A DNA stretch of 64,000 bases from [Flexibacter] sp. ATCC 35208 (GCF_001975825.1 NZ_MTKN01000037.1:19927-83926), one strand, 5' to 3'; positions 35,627 to 43,455 are shown, numbered from the stretch's first letter. Program-made: numbers and translations. The notes: generated by a model not told the origin, from the letters alone.

Positions 35627-36061
35627 TTACTTCTTTTTCTCTCCCAACAACTTCTCCAGCATGGCAATCTTCTCATCCTTTTCTTTCAAGAGCGCCGCAT
35701 TCAGCTTTTTTATTTCTTCCATCGCCTCAGCCCATTTGTCAAGTGCGTTGAACGTGCAATTATAGGCTATGCCAACTTCATTGACCTTATTGTATGATGC
35801 ACCCTCATAATTGTTTTGAATATTATAGATCTGCGCCTCCTCATTAAAATTCTTAATCGCGTCCACCGGCACTTTCAACGTCTTTGCAATCAACTCCAAC
35901 TGTTCCGGCTCAATGGTTTCTTTGGTTTCCAATAAAGAAACACTCTGCTGGCTGATATTGAGGGCATCAGCCAACACATCCTGTTTAACATGCAGGATTT
36001 CTCTAAGGCGTTTTACCGCGCGTCCTTGGTGTACTTTTTCAGGCATACTGGTAATTGTCAT
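35627..36061 (-). CDS. XRE-family HTH regulator with C-terminal coiled coil
   Basis: A protein of about 138-144 residues. The Cro/C1-type helix-turn-helix covers about 10-65 (VKRLREILHVKQDVLADALNISQQSVSLLE). A C-terminal helical tail (WAEAMEEIKKLNAALLKEKDEKIAMLEKLL) is probably a coiled coil. Proteins of this kind are frequent on Bacteroidota mobile elements. The longest frame starts at a GTG at 36067, but a TATCTTTG promoter-like element (36074-36067) overlaps it, so the ATG at 36061 or 36046 is preferred. A dyad at 36090-36126 upstream may be its own operator. Confidence 0.75.
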   Translation of the reverse strand: MTITSMPEKVHQGRAVKRLREILHVKQDVLADALNISQQSVSLLETKETIEPEQLELIAKTLKVPVDAIKNFNEEAQIYNIQNNYEGASYNKVNEVGIAYNCTFNALDKWAEAMEEIKKLNAALLKEKDEKIAMLEKLLGEKKK

Positions 36062-36066
36062 AGTCA

Positions 36067-36074
36067 CAAAGATA
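36067..36074 (-). promoter_or_regulatory. Candidate -7 element TATCTTTG of the XRE gene
   Basis: An exact minus-strand TAnnTTTG match, 6 bases before the ATG at 36061 and 21 bases before the ATG at 36046. The -33 partner is weak. Confidence 0.4.
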
Positions 36075-36089
36075 TTGAAAACTAATAAT

Positions 36090-36126
36090 TTGGTATCCTA
36101 CTTCATCCGGGCTGGTGAGATACCAA
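36090..36126. promoter_or_regulatory. Inverted repeat TTGGTATC / GATACCAA
   Basis: Perfect 8-base arms separated by 21 bases, just upstream of the XRE-type gene. A related dyad (GGTATCCC/GGGATACC) sits at 39559-39580. Both could be bound by the XRE-type protein; this is inference from position and sequence. Confidence 0.4.
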
Positions 36127-36320
36127 GGGTTATTCCCGGTTAACTATCCGGTAAAATACAACTAATTTTTGTTAATGCACAGGCTCGCTTAGTGGGGTAC
36201 GGTTACCGGGGATGGTAATTTACCACTCGAATCAGATATCCAACAGCCGCCAGTGGTGAAATACGCTACCAGAGCTATTATGGACAACCGTCTCCTTTAA
36301 CACCATTAAACTAGCCAGTT

Positions 36321-37052
36321 ATGCCAATCTCATTTGAAAACAACACTATTACCCCATTGCCCCCGGCTGCTGTAACTCAAAAAAGCGCCCCACAGACTAT
36401 AGAGCTGTTTCTCGGTATGTTTGCCCATGAACTACGCACGCAGGTGGCTGGTACTGTCCAGGTTTGCCGGTATATCCGCGAAGGCAGCAAGTCGGAAGCA
36501 TTCTTTCAGGCGTTGGAAACCACAACCCTTGATACCTTACATATATTGGACAATATGCTTGATACCGTAAAATTCCATAACGGTAAACTGGATATTACAC
36601 CTGCCTACTGCCAGATTGATTTCCGGTCATGGATAACACCGGTCATTCGCCAACAGGAAAGGACTGCGGCCCTGCAACAAAAGGATGTTTGCCTGATACT
36701 GCATCCCTCGCTGGAAAATATACAGGTTACCACAGACCCTGTAAAGCTGGGGCAGATAGTGCAAAATCTCCTCTCCAATGCGCTTAAATACAGCCATCCC
36801 GGTACTGTTATTACCGTAAAATGCCGCCTGGAAAGTAACGCAATCTCTCTACAGGTCATCAATCAAGGCATGGAAATCCCACCGGAAAAAGTCTCCCGTT
36901 TATTTATGCCCTATGAAAGATTAGACAATGGCCTGGCAGGCACCGGGCTAGGGCTTTTTCTCAGCGCGCAGTATGCACAGGCTTTGGGCGGTGCTCTTGC
37001 TGTGCAAAGCGAGCGGGGAAATACCGTTTTTACGTTAACCCTTCCCGTTTAG
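36321..37052 (+). CDS. Soluble histidine-kinase-like protein without sensor domain
   Basis: A 243-residue protein with a HisKA-type phospho-acceptor (MFAHELRTQ, His36) and a HATPase domain. The HATPase has an N box at about 150-162 (QNLLSNALKYS) and glycine boxes NGLAGTGLGLFLSAQY at about 211-226. There is no signal peptide, membrane segment or recognisable sensor, and no response regulator gene is adjacent. It belongs to the mobile-element accessory genes; RteA/RteB-type regulators of Bacteroides elements are the closest functional parallel, but this protein is much smaller. Its target is unknown. Confidence 0.8.
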   Translation: MPISFENNTITPLPPAAVTQKSAPQTIELFLGMFAHELRTQVAGTVQVCRYIREGSKSEAFFQALETTTLDTLHILDNMLDTVKFHNGKLDITPAYCQIDFRSWITPVIRQQERTAALQQKDVCLILHPSLENIQVTTDPVKLGQIVQNLLSNALKYSHPGTVITVKCRLESNAISLQVINQGMEIPPEKVSRLFMPYERLDNGLAGTGLGLFLSAQYAQALGGALAVQSERGNTVFTLTLPV

Positions 37053-37088
37053 CGCTAACCCGCCCTCTAAACAATCTAAAAAGTACCT

Positions 37089-38003
37089 ATGCGCACACAT
37101 TTACCCCATCTGTCCAAACAACAGATCATACAACTGGCAAAGCTGATAGAGAAAATCCTGCTTGTTCTTCAACCGGAACTGATCTGGTGCTTAGGCACCC
37201 GTACAAGCATTATGCAGGATTGGAGTTGCTTCTGGCCGGGTGAAGGTTACCGGGAAACGATATTTCCGATAACGTTCGACTTGATGATCCTAACCACCGA
37301 TACAGAAAAACGACCGGAATATGAACTTATCCAGTTGATAGAGCAGCAAGCGGCATCATTACCCTGTGAAATCACCTGTATGGTGCAGAAGTATGCAGCA
37401 TTTATGGACGGGCTGCCTGCCGGTTATCGTTTCGATACCGCCGTTTACCGTAAAGCCGTACCTGTTTACAGCAATGGAAAGCCATTGACAGCGGAATTGC
37501 CCGGTGAGCTAACGAAAGAAGAGATTAAAACCCGAATTACCACCCAATGGAACCGGTGTTTCACTACTGCCCAACGGTTTTTCAAGACAGCGATTGATTG
37601 CCAGCAGGACAACTGGCCGGAGCAGGCAGTATTTAACCTCCATCAGGCAGCACAACATACCTGTATGGCAATATTAAGGGGAATCACCGGCTATCGCTCA
37701 ACTACCCATAATCTATCCCGCTTACTGGCCCTGATTGACAACTTCAGCATGGAACCGTCTGTTATTTTTCCCCGATTGACAAGGGAGGAAACGGAACTAT
37801 TCAACCTGTTAAACAAAGCCTATTCGGATGCCCGTTATAAAGAAGACTACTCCATACCTGCTGAAAAGGCTGCTATCCTCATAGAAAGGGTAAAGGAATT
37901 AATGTCCGTAGCCGAATCCCTTTACCAGTCAAAGCTGCAAGAACTGGATAAGGACCAACCAATTGTATTCCCTATAACAACCACACATGAGACAACAGCC
38001 TAA
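37089..38003 (+). CDS. MNT-HEPN two-domain protein
   Basis: A 304-residue protein. Residues about 10-130 look like a degenerate nucleotidyltransferase domain (LIWCLGTRTS, then ITFDLMILTTD). Residues about 165-285 are a HEPN domain, with AVFNLHQAAQHTCMAILRG and LLNKAYSDARYKEDYSI, the usual C-terminal HEPN signature. MNT and HEPN form toxin-antitoxin pairs when separate; here they are fused. Proteins like this are common on Bacteroidota conjugative elements with no known role. The gene is 36 bases after the kinase-like gene. Confidence 0.7.
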   Translation: MRTHLPHLSKQQIIQLAKLIEKILLVLQPELIWCLGTRTSIMQDWSCFWPGEGYRETIFPITFDLMILTTDTEKRPEYELIQLIEQQAASLPCEITCMVQKYAAFMDGLPAGYRFDTAVYRKAVPVYSNGKPLTAELPGELTKEEIKTRITTQWNRCFTTAQRFFKTAIDCQQDNWPEQAVFNLHQAAQHTCMAILRGITGYRSTTHNLSRLLALIDNFSMEPSVIFPRLTREETELFNLLNKAYSDARYKEDYSIPAEKAAILIERVKELMSVAESLYQSKLQELDKDQPIVFPITTTHETTA

Positions 38004-38382
38004 CCGCCCCCCTGATAATATCGACAGATCAGGACCAAGCATGACAATAGAAATATTCCTGCCTGTAGCCTTCCAAATAGCCTGTAAGCAACTGGGAGTG
38101 GATGAACAGGAAGCTGTCCAGTTCTGGATAGATCATATCCTGATAGTCTCCTATGTATTAAACGAGGAAGAAGATATTTATTCTTTAGCTACATCGGTGT
38201 TTGCTGCCTATACGCATACAATCCACATTACAGCCATACCAGATAAGGTTAAAAGAGAAATATGTATATACTATACCCAACAGACGATCGCGCTGATAAG
38301 CGAGCCAGATCATACAAAGAGCTATACAGCCCTGATAAAGGAATGGTATCAGCAACTGCACAAGCACAATAACCGGCAATAA
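37987..38382 (+). CDS. Unknown mobile-element protein
   Basis: A 131-residue protein, mostly helical, not recognised. It overlaps the HEPN gene by 17 bases if the first ATG is used. An internal ATG at 38041 (MTIEIFLPVAFQIACKQLG) would avoid this and may be the true start. No motifs, signal or membrane segment are visible. Confidence 0.5.
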   Translation: MRQQPNRPPDNIDRSGPSMTIEIFLPVAFQIACKQLGVDEQEAVQFWIDHILIVSYVLNEEEDIYSLATSVFAAYTHTIHITAIPDKVKREICIYYTQQTIALISEPDHTKSYTALIKEWYQQLHKHNNRQ

Positions 38383-38393
38383 ATAATAACCAC

Positions 38394-38600
38394 ATGAAAA
38401 AGCGACTTACCCTGCGCCACACGCACGACAGCTATATCCTTACGGAAATTACCCAATGTACCTTGCAGGCATTGGTACAGTTTTACGTTAACCACGTATC
38501 GGTAAACGATTTTCTGCATACCAATGATCCTGTAATCGTAAAAGCCACAAAAGTATTCTTGTCCTTTACAAAGGAGGAAGAGAGGAACAAGCCGGGATAA
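38394..38600 (+). CDS. Small unknown protein (68 residues)
   Basis: It follows the previous gene by 11 bases in the same orientation and has an ordinary composition. It is not recognised; it is kept because of its position in the gene run. Confidence 0.4.
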   Translation: MKKRLTLRHTHDSYILTEITQCTLQALVQFYVNHVSVNDFLHTNDPVIVKATKVFLSFTKEEERNKPG

Positions 38601-38656
38601 GCTACCCGGCAAATAAGGGAGGGGGAATTATTACCGGTTTTTATTATATTAGTACC

Positions 38657-39475
38657 ATGCCTACGAAAGAAACTCCCTTAAACCCACCCCGCAACCATGT
38701 TGCCCCTCTATTGGTACAAAAATTCCAGCATGACTACGAGGCAATAATGGAGCACTACACCTTATTGCAACAACTGGAAATTACCGAACACCTGCTAAGT
38801 CTTGTACAATTAGCCCGTCAGGAAGGTGTTCATAGCGATCAATTCTGGCATCAGTACAAAGCAAAGGATTTAGCGTTACTCAAACGCTATGGTAAAACCC
38901 TTAAGCCTTACGTGAGCAAGAGCTTTCATGCCTATTTTTATTATGATACGGTATTGACAGAAAAAGAAATTTATTCCTGTGAGATATACAACAGCTTACC
39001 GGGAGCTGAACAATCCTTATCAGCGGATGAAATCAGTCAATTTCTCCAACTCTGCCAAAACGTGCTGGATTGGGCCATTCATTTCCTTTACCTGCAAAAG
39101 GAGCCGGAGGGGCTTGACGTAGAAACTGTAACTGCACCTGCTACAGAAGAACCGGATAAAGAGGCAACCCGCTACCGGCAATTGCTGACTTTATATTACT
39201 TACTCAAAGCAGGCTTCCAGACAGAACACCGGGATAATGGTAATATCAGCGATGTAGTAAGACTGGCTCACCTGCTGACAGGGGTAAAGTTTACCACACT
39301 GCAAAACTCAGACATCTATAAGAAATACGCCAAAATACCGGATCACAAAGCAGGCGCACAGTTGCTGGCAGACCTTCAATACATTCGCCCGTACTTTACG
39401 GTTCTTCACCTGGACAGTGCTGTTGCCCTTATTGATGAAGATATCCGGCAGCATGAAAAACGGATCAGGAAATAA
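38657..39475 (+). CDS. RteC-like protein
   Basis: A 272-residue helical protein. Its size, the FQHDYEAI...LLQQLEITEHLL start, the FHAYFYYDTVLTEKEIYSCEIY centre and a C-terminal segment with RLAHLLTGVKF resemble RteC, the regulator of excision genes on Bacteroides conjugative transposons. In RteC the C-terminal part is a winged helix that binds inverted repeats. The similarity is judged by layout and is not strong. Palindromes GTTTAYCGKTAAAC lie just downstream of it. Confidence 0.45.
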   Translation: MPTKETPLNPPRNHVAPLLVQKFQHDYEAIMEHYTLLQQLEITEHLLSLVQLARQEGVHSDQFWHQYKAKDLALLKRYGKTLKPYVSKSFHAYFYYDTVLTEKEIYSCEIYNSLPGAEQSLSADEISQFLQLCQNVLDWAIHFLYLQKEPEGLDVETVTAPATEEPDKEATRYRQLLTLYYLLKAGFQTEHRDNGNISDVVRLAHLLTGVKFTTLQNSDIYKKYAKIPDHKAGAQLLADLQYIRPYFTVLHLDSAVALIDEDIRQHEKRIRK

Positions 39476-39503
39476 CAGCTACTGCTTACCGTTAATACAA
39501 ACA

Positions 39504-39517
39504 GTTTATCGTTAAAC
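39504..39517. promoter_or_regulatory. Palindrome GTTTATCGTTAAAC (copy 1)
   Basis: A 14-base near-palindrome, 28 bases after the RteC-like gene. Two more copies with the form GTTTAYCGKTAAAC occur at 39639 and 40323. Confidence 0.5.
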
Positions 39518-39558
39518 AGTATCCTCACTTGAAGTCTACCAACTATTTTTAAAACATA

Positions 39559-39580
39559 GGTATCCCTATAGGGGGATACC
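39559..39580. promoter_or_regulatory. Dyad GGTATCCC / GGGATACC
   Basis: Perfect 8-base arms around 6 bases, about 80 bases upstream of the 39662 gene. It shares GGTATCC with the dyad upstream of the XRE-type gene. Confidence 0.4.
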
Positions 39581-39638
39581 AGCCCTCTTTCTATTCTCAT
39601 CTTTGCATACAGAACGGTAAACGTAAAAAATCACTTCC

Positions 39639-39652
39639 GTTTACCGGTAAAC
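39639..39652. promoter_or_regulatory. Palindrome GTTTACCGGTAAAC (copy 2)
   Basis: A perfect 14-base palindrome ending 9 bases before the ATG at 39662. A half-copy (ACGGTAAAC) lies at 39614-39622. Confidence 0.55.
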
Positions 39653-39661
39653 CCAACCTGT

Positions 39662-40030
39662 ATGTCAACAATAACACCTGATTCAAAACAAGCACCACCT
39701 GATCCAGCAGCGGCAAGGGAGAATGCCCCCAAAACGCCTATAGCTCCGCAGGACCTGTTAAACCGCCTATCTGGTGTGTTACCCACAGAAAAGGAGGGAT
39801 TACAACAATGGTATAAGTTATTGGCTCATCCGCTGATCATTGTGGCGGGTCTCTGCCTGCTGGCTTATTGGTTATATACACAAAAGCACCCGGCACCGCC
39901 AGCCCAGGCCCCTGAAAAAGAAAGGCTGAAAAAACAGGTAAAGAAGTGGAAGAAGCGGTACAAGCAAAACCATAACAAAGCCATAAGCGATAACCATCAT
40001 ACTGTAACCGGTATCTCGCTAATGGATTAA
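39662..40030 (+). CDS. Small single-pass membrane protein, unknown
   Basis: A 122-residue protein with a Pro/Ala-rich N-terminal part, one transmembrane segment at about 54-70 (HPLIIVAGLCLLAYWLY) and a strongly basic C-terminal tail (KERLKKQVKKWKKRYKQN). The family is not recognised. It is preceded by the palindrome at 39639. Confidence 0.55.
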   Translation: MSTITPDSKQAPPDPAAARENAPKTPIAPQDLLNRLSGVLPTEKEGLQQWYKLLAHPLIIVAGLCLLAYWLYTQKHPAPPAQAPEKERLKKQVKKWKKRYKQNHNKAISDNHHTVTGISLMD

Positions 40031-40051
40031 GAACTTAAAAAACACGTCATC

Positions 40052-40318
40052 ATGCAAAGTGCTAACAAACCAGCCACAACCAGTTCTCACACGATCCCGA
40101 TGGATGTATTACTGGACATCATTCGCATCCTGTTCAATAACAGCCTCCACTGGCAGGTAGAAGGCATTAATGAGCAGGAAGGCACCCTGCTGGTGCAAAT
40201 CACCCACCACCAGGGTAATCCTAAACACCAGAAAGCCTTACAAAACATCATTGGCATCTTGGGTGATTATAATTATTACGTTAAAGGCACTCCACAGAAC
40301 GAAGCCATCGACTATTAA
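40052..40318 (+). CDS. Small protein, paralogue of the 41063 protein
   Basis: An 88-residue protein. Residues 16-75 (IPMDVLLDIIRILFNN...) align with the protein encoded at 41063-41305 (VPVDVLIRVADVLLEN...). The shared pattern is P-DVL-I-VL--N followed by two beta strands and a helix. The function is unknown. Confidence 0.5.
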   Translation: MQSANKPATTSSHTIPMDVLLDIIRILFNNSLHWQVEGINEQEGTLLVQITHHQGNPKHQKALQNIIGILGDYNYYVKGTPQNEAIDY

Positions 40319-40322
40319 GATC

Positions 40323-40336
40323 GTTTACCGTTAAAC
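40323..40336. promoter_or_regulatory. Palindrome GTTTACCGTTAAAC (copy 3)
   Basis: A near-perfect 14-base palindrome ending 8 bases before the ATG at 40345, the same position as copy 2 relative to its gene. Confidence 0.5.
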
Positions 40337-40344
40337 TGAAATCA

Positions 40345-41031
40345 ATGACAACTACCTGTCAATACTGCGGCACACCCATGCAAGCCTTACGAAGTACCCG
40401 TAAATATTGCAGTGATACCTGCAAGCAGCTGGCATTTTACAAACGGAACGGATTGGCATTGGCAGAGGCAGAAACTAATGCCTTAACCGGTAATGAACCA
40501 GCAGTATTGCAGGCAGAAGCAAAAACAGATGTAGATAAACCAGATTATATGGTAAGGCAACAAGACCAGCCCTACCAGCGAGTATATTCCCGGTTCCTGG
40601 AAACGGTGCAGGAATGCCTGGATTGTAATAACTACACATTTGTATTTGAAAACCCAGACCAATATTGGGGAACCTATGCCATACAGCCTGTAAAATGGGT
40701 AAGCCTTCGACTGCGTTGCCTGCTGGAAAACATGCTTCGTTTAAGCAATATGACTTCCATACCCAACGAGACATTAGTTCTTTTGCGGGATTCGTTTGCT
40801 GATATGGCGGCAGCCCGTCCTTACAGTCAATTGCCCACCGATTATCCCTATACCGCGCTGGTAAAAGACATTATACATAAGCTTGACCGCATTGTTCATA
40901 ACATTAAACCCAAAGGCAATACACGATTCCGTTTAACGCTTAACCGTAAAGCATCCATCATTGCCTGTCGTTTTACGCTGGCTGCTATGGTGCCGCTGGT
41001 AAAGTTCCGTGAACTCAGCTTTTCAGAATAA
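40345..41031 (+). CDS. Zinc-finger-type protein of a mobile element
   Basis: A 228-residue protein. The N-terminus is a small zinc ribbon (CQYCGTPMQ...KYCSDTCKQLAFY, residues about 5-32), as in many element-borne DNA-binding proteins of Bacteroidota. The rest is helical and not recognised. It is preceded by palindrome copy 3. Confidence 0.55.
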   Translation: MTTTCQYCGTPMQALRSTRKYCSDTCKQLAFYKRNGLALAEAETNALTGNEPAVLQAEAKTDVDKPDYMVRQQDQPYQRVYSRFLETVQECLDCNNYTFVFENPDQYWGTYAIQPVKWVSLRLRCLLENMLRLSNMTSIPNETLVLLRDSFADMAAARPYSQLPTDYPYTALVKDIIHKLDRIVHNIKPKGNTRFRLTLNRKASIIACRFTLAAMVPLVKFRELSFSE

Positions 41032-41062
41032 TCATTTCATAACCTTAAAATCCATTTATTTT

Positions 41063-41305
41063 ATGCAAACAGTTATTACAAAACGTGAATTACAGGTGCC
41101 TGTAGATGTGCTGATCCGGGTAGCCGATGTGTTACTGGAAAACGATATCACCAATAGCATTACAGGCACAGATGAAGAGGATGGATACATTACTATTGAA
41201 GTAGAGTACGAAAAAGAACAGCGGGATGCCATCCATGAAGCTGAAGACATTATCTCTGATTACCATGAGAATGAGGAAGAAGAGGATGATGACGATGAAG
41301 ATTAA
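41063..41305 (+). CDS. Small acidic protein, paralogue of the 40052 protein
   Basis: 80 residues from ATG 41063 (MQTVITKREL). The longer frame starting at 41009 overlaps the previous gene and adds no family sequence. It aligns with the 40052 protein and ends in an acidic run (about the last 11 residues, mainly E and D). Confidence 0.5.
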   Translation: MQTVITKRELQVPVDVLIRVADVLLENDITNSITGTDEEDGYITIEVEYEKEQRDAIHEAEDIISDYHENEEEEDDDDED

Positions 41306-41414
41306 CGCCAGTTTACCACCACCGCAGGATTACCTGTCGTGGTGGTTCTCGTTACCCAATAACTTAACCCTTACTCTTACAGAAAGGTAAAATTTCAACA
41401 CTCAACTATACGGT

Positions 41415-41663
41415 ATGATAAAACGTGACGATCTACTAATCATGCGAGCAATTGCACTCTGTTTTAAACCCTTCCTAAAACCAGAAGAAGCGCTGATTTA
41501 TTGTAACCTTGGCCGAACGCAGTTCGCTAAGAACTGTGAAGAATATGGGGTTTACAAAACCAATAGTGGTTATTACAGGAAAGAAGATATAGACAAGATG
41601 CTGTCCGGTGAAACGGCGGCAGTGCAGGCTGCAACCCCGCAGGTCAAATTAAGAGCTGCATAG
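41415..41663 (+). CDS. Excisionase-like HTH protein
   Basis: An 82-residue protein. EEALIYCNLGRTQFAKNCEEYGVYKTNSGYYRKEDID reads as a MerR/excisionase-type winged helix: a helix-turn-helix, then a YRKEDID strand-and-helix end. It lies convergent to the recombinase gene, 43 bases away, the usual place for an Xis. A role in directing excision is inferred from fold and position. Confidence 0.65.
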   Translation: MIKRDDLLIMRAIALCFKPFLKPEEALIYCNLGRTQFAKNCEEYGVYKTNSGYYRKEDIDKMLSGETAAVQAATPQVKLRAA

Positions 41664-41706
41664 TAAAACAGGGCTATTCGATGATGAATAGCCCTGTTGC
41701 TTTAGC

Positions 41707-42801
41707 CTAAAGGAAACCCGCAATATTAAAAGAAGGCAAGTGACTGATCGCTTCCGACTGATCTTTGGGCTTATGCCTTTTGTAAGTCTGCTGCACCTGC
41801 CTTGTAGTTGTATGCCCCATCAGATAAGCAATAGTGACATCATCCACGTTCTTATCCTTTAATAGTATGGAAAAACTTAATCTTGCACAGGACCATGTTA
41901 CGTATTTATTGACACCAGCCCGTTTAATCCATTCTCCCAACACCTTGTTAGCTCCATTTGCCGTAGGCAGGCTGAATACTTTATTGGTAGAAGTAGTTTT
42001 ACCCAGGGATAGTTGTTTTATCTCTTCCAGAATAGCAAGGGCTATAGGGTGCAGGGTGAGCACTACTGGCTTGCCTGTTTTCTGCTGTATGATCCTTGTA
42101 ATTAATGTACCACCCTGTAAGTCCTGCCATTCCAGCCTTTTTACATCCACCCATCTAAGCCCGGTATAACAGCTAAACAAAAATGCCAGCTTCACCTGCT
42201 GGTTAAAACAGGGAGTATTGAGTAACGCAACATATTCCTCTGATTCCAGGTGTTCCTTCAACGCAGCGCTTGGATTGCGTACTGCCGGGATGTCCTCTGT
42301 CGGGTTGCTCCTGAAGTACCCATCCTTAGTGGCAGCTTTCGCCACCCATTTGAAACGTGCATAATAGTTGGCCGGAGTTTCGCCAGTCAGCGTATCCAGC
42401 AAATGCCGCCGGAACCGTTTACAAAAGTTTTCCGTAATATCTACCGGTGAGATAAAATCACTTTTGATATAAGCCTTAAACTTGGTAAGACAGCAGGCCA
42501 GATGTCGGTTGCCTTCTCGTTTATTTAATTTGATATAATCCTCAAAATACTCAACAAAGTTTGCCTTGAACTTATGAGCGGGGATAACTGGTGTACCCAC
42601 CGCCTGCTGCTCGATTGTTAACTGGCTCTTTTTAGTCTCCAGTATCTTCAATGCTTCTTTGTTGAAATTCTTTTGAATCTGGTTTTGCGGGTTGGCATAA
42701 ATAAATATGCCGGTAGAAGGTCGCTGTCCGGGGCCACGACCTAAATCATAAAAGAAATAAATCTTATCTCCTTTCTTATTGAGCTTTTCTCCAATGTTCA
42801 T
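41707..42801 (-). CDS. int: Tyrosine recombinase (integrase)
   Basis: A 364-residue phage-integrase-type recombinase. It has an N-terminal arm-type DNA-binding region (about 1-65), a SAM-like core-binding domain at about 80-180 and a catalytic domain from about 185. Visible catalytic residues are Arg216 (YTGLRW), a Lys near 241-244, Arg307 in WSCAR, His330 in LMGH and Tyr340. The first His of the HxxR box is Ser304. It lies next to tRNA-Leu, so the tRNA 3' end is its likely integration site. Repeats at 43005-43194 are likely arm sites. Confidence 0.9.
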   Translation of the reverse strand: MNIGEKLNKKGDKIYFFYDLGRGPGQRPSTGIFIYANPQNQIQKNFNKEALKILETKKSQLTIEQQAVGTPVIPAHKFKANFVEYFEDYIKLNKREGNRHLACCLTKFKAYIKSDFISPVDITENFCKRFRRHLLDTLTGETPANYYARFKWVAKAATKDGYFRSNPTEDIPAVRNPSAALKEHLESEEYVALLNTPCFNQQVKLAFLFSCYTGLRWVDVKRLEWQDLQGGTLITRIIQQKTGKPVVLTLHPIALAILEEIKQLSLGKTTSTNKVFSLPTANGANKVLGEWIKRAGVNKYVTWSCARLSFSILLKDKNVDDVTIAYLMGHTTTRQVQQTYKRHKPKDQSEAISHLPSFNIAGFL

Positions 42802-43004
42802 AGGATTTCATTTTTAAAGGTTACGGGAGAGAAGCCCAATGAGTATGCCATGCCAACAGTAAAAGCGAAGTAGCTAAACCCAGCCACCATCCGGTGAAAG
42901 TTTGTGAAAGAAAGCGGGAACAACAACCTTGAAAATAATTTTGAAAACCATCCCGTACAAAATGGCAGAACTGCCATATAGGCTTGTGTTTCACTGCCAG
43001 CAGC

Positions 43005-43194
43005 GAGTGTCATAGTGAGTGTCAAACCGGGTGTCAAATAATCCTTTTTAACCCATTTTTGATGCAAAAATCTCTTGGTTAGATTCCGGTTGTGTTCCGG
43101 TGGAGTGCCTGCAATTTTGAGTGTCATTGCGAGTGTCATTTGAGTGTCGTAAATAGTGGGAAAAAGGCCTAAAAAGCATGAAAATCCGACACTC
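43005..43194. repeat. Iterated GAGTGTCA repeats next to the integrase (arm-type site candidates)
   Basis: GAGTGTCA or one-base variants occur at 43005, 43017, 43029 and again at 43119, 43131 and 43142, spaced 11-12 bases. An inverted copy, CGACACTC, is at 43187. The two triplets are 114 bases apart. The cluster lies between the integrase start and the tRNA attachment site, as arm-type binding sites do in lambda-like integration systems. Confidence 0.6.
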
Positions 43195-43207
43195 GCGAAA
43201 ATAAAAA

Positions 43208-43240
43208 AGCCTTACAAATCAATGACTTGTAAGGCTTATA
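43208..43240 (-). terminator. Terminator downstream of tRNA-Leu
   Basis: AAGCCTTACAA and TTGTAAGGCTT form a long stem with a short loop just past the tRNA 3' end. On the minus strand it ends in a T-run. It also separates the tRNA from the island repeats. Confidence 0.7.
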
Positions 43241-43242
43241 AG

Positions 43243-43326
43243 TGCCCAGAACTGGATTCGAACCAGCACACCCTTGCGAGCGCTGCGACCTGAACACAGT
43301 GCGTCTACCAATTTCGCCATCTGGGC
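43243..43326 (-). tRNA. tRNA-Leu (anticodon CAG)
   Basis: An 84-base class II tRNA on the minus strand. The acceptor GCCCAGA pairs with TCTGGGC, followed by discriminator A; CCA is not encoded. The D arm is GCG...CGC. The anticodon stem CTGTG/CGCAG has loop TTCAGGT, so the anticodon is CAG. There is a long variable arm and a T arm CTGG-TTCGAAT-CCAG. Its 3' end is the right border of the genomic island. Confidence 0.93.
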
Positions 43327-43423
43327 AACTGATTCCGTGTTAAGGGATTGCAAAGGTATACACTTTCCCCAATATTCCAAATTTTTATATAGAAAATTTT
43401 CAAACTACCAACCATACCTACAC

Positions 43424-43455
43424 AAAAAAGGCCGACCCCTAAAAGGTCAGCCTTT
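43424..43455 (-). terminator. dapD terminator
   Basis: AAAGGCCGACC and GGTCAGCCTTT form a stem with one mismatch around CCTAAA, 20 bases past the dapD stop. A T-run follows on the minus strand. Confidence 0.7.

Larger units (their letters stand above)
22424..43253. mobile_element. Genomic island integrated at tRNA-Leu(CAG)
   Basis: The stretch between GTGCCCAGAAC at 22424 and the same 11 bases at the 3' end of tRNA-Leu (43243-43253) carries a tyrosine recombinase next to the tRNA, an excisionase-like gene, RteC-like and small accessory genes, and a defence cargo. Base composition changes within it: 22.6-35.4 kb is AT-rich, 36.3-41.7 kb is GC-richer. No relaxase, coupling protein or Tra genes were found, so it would need help to move between cells. 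The left boundary rests on a short, imperfect repeat. Confidence 0.6.

Noticed and set aside
41009..41062. Longer start of the acidic protein at 41009
   Set aside because: It overlaps the preceding gene and adds residues that do not align with its paralogue.
42798..43139. 113-codon minus-strand frame overlapping the integrase start
   Set aside because: It runs through the GAGTGTCA repeat array and has no family character; the repeated MTL/LTLTMTL peptide comes from the repeats.
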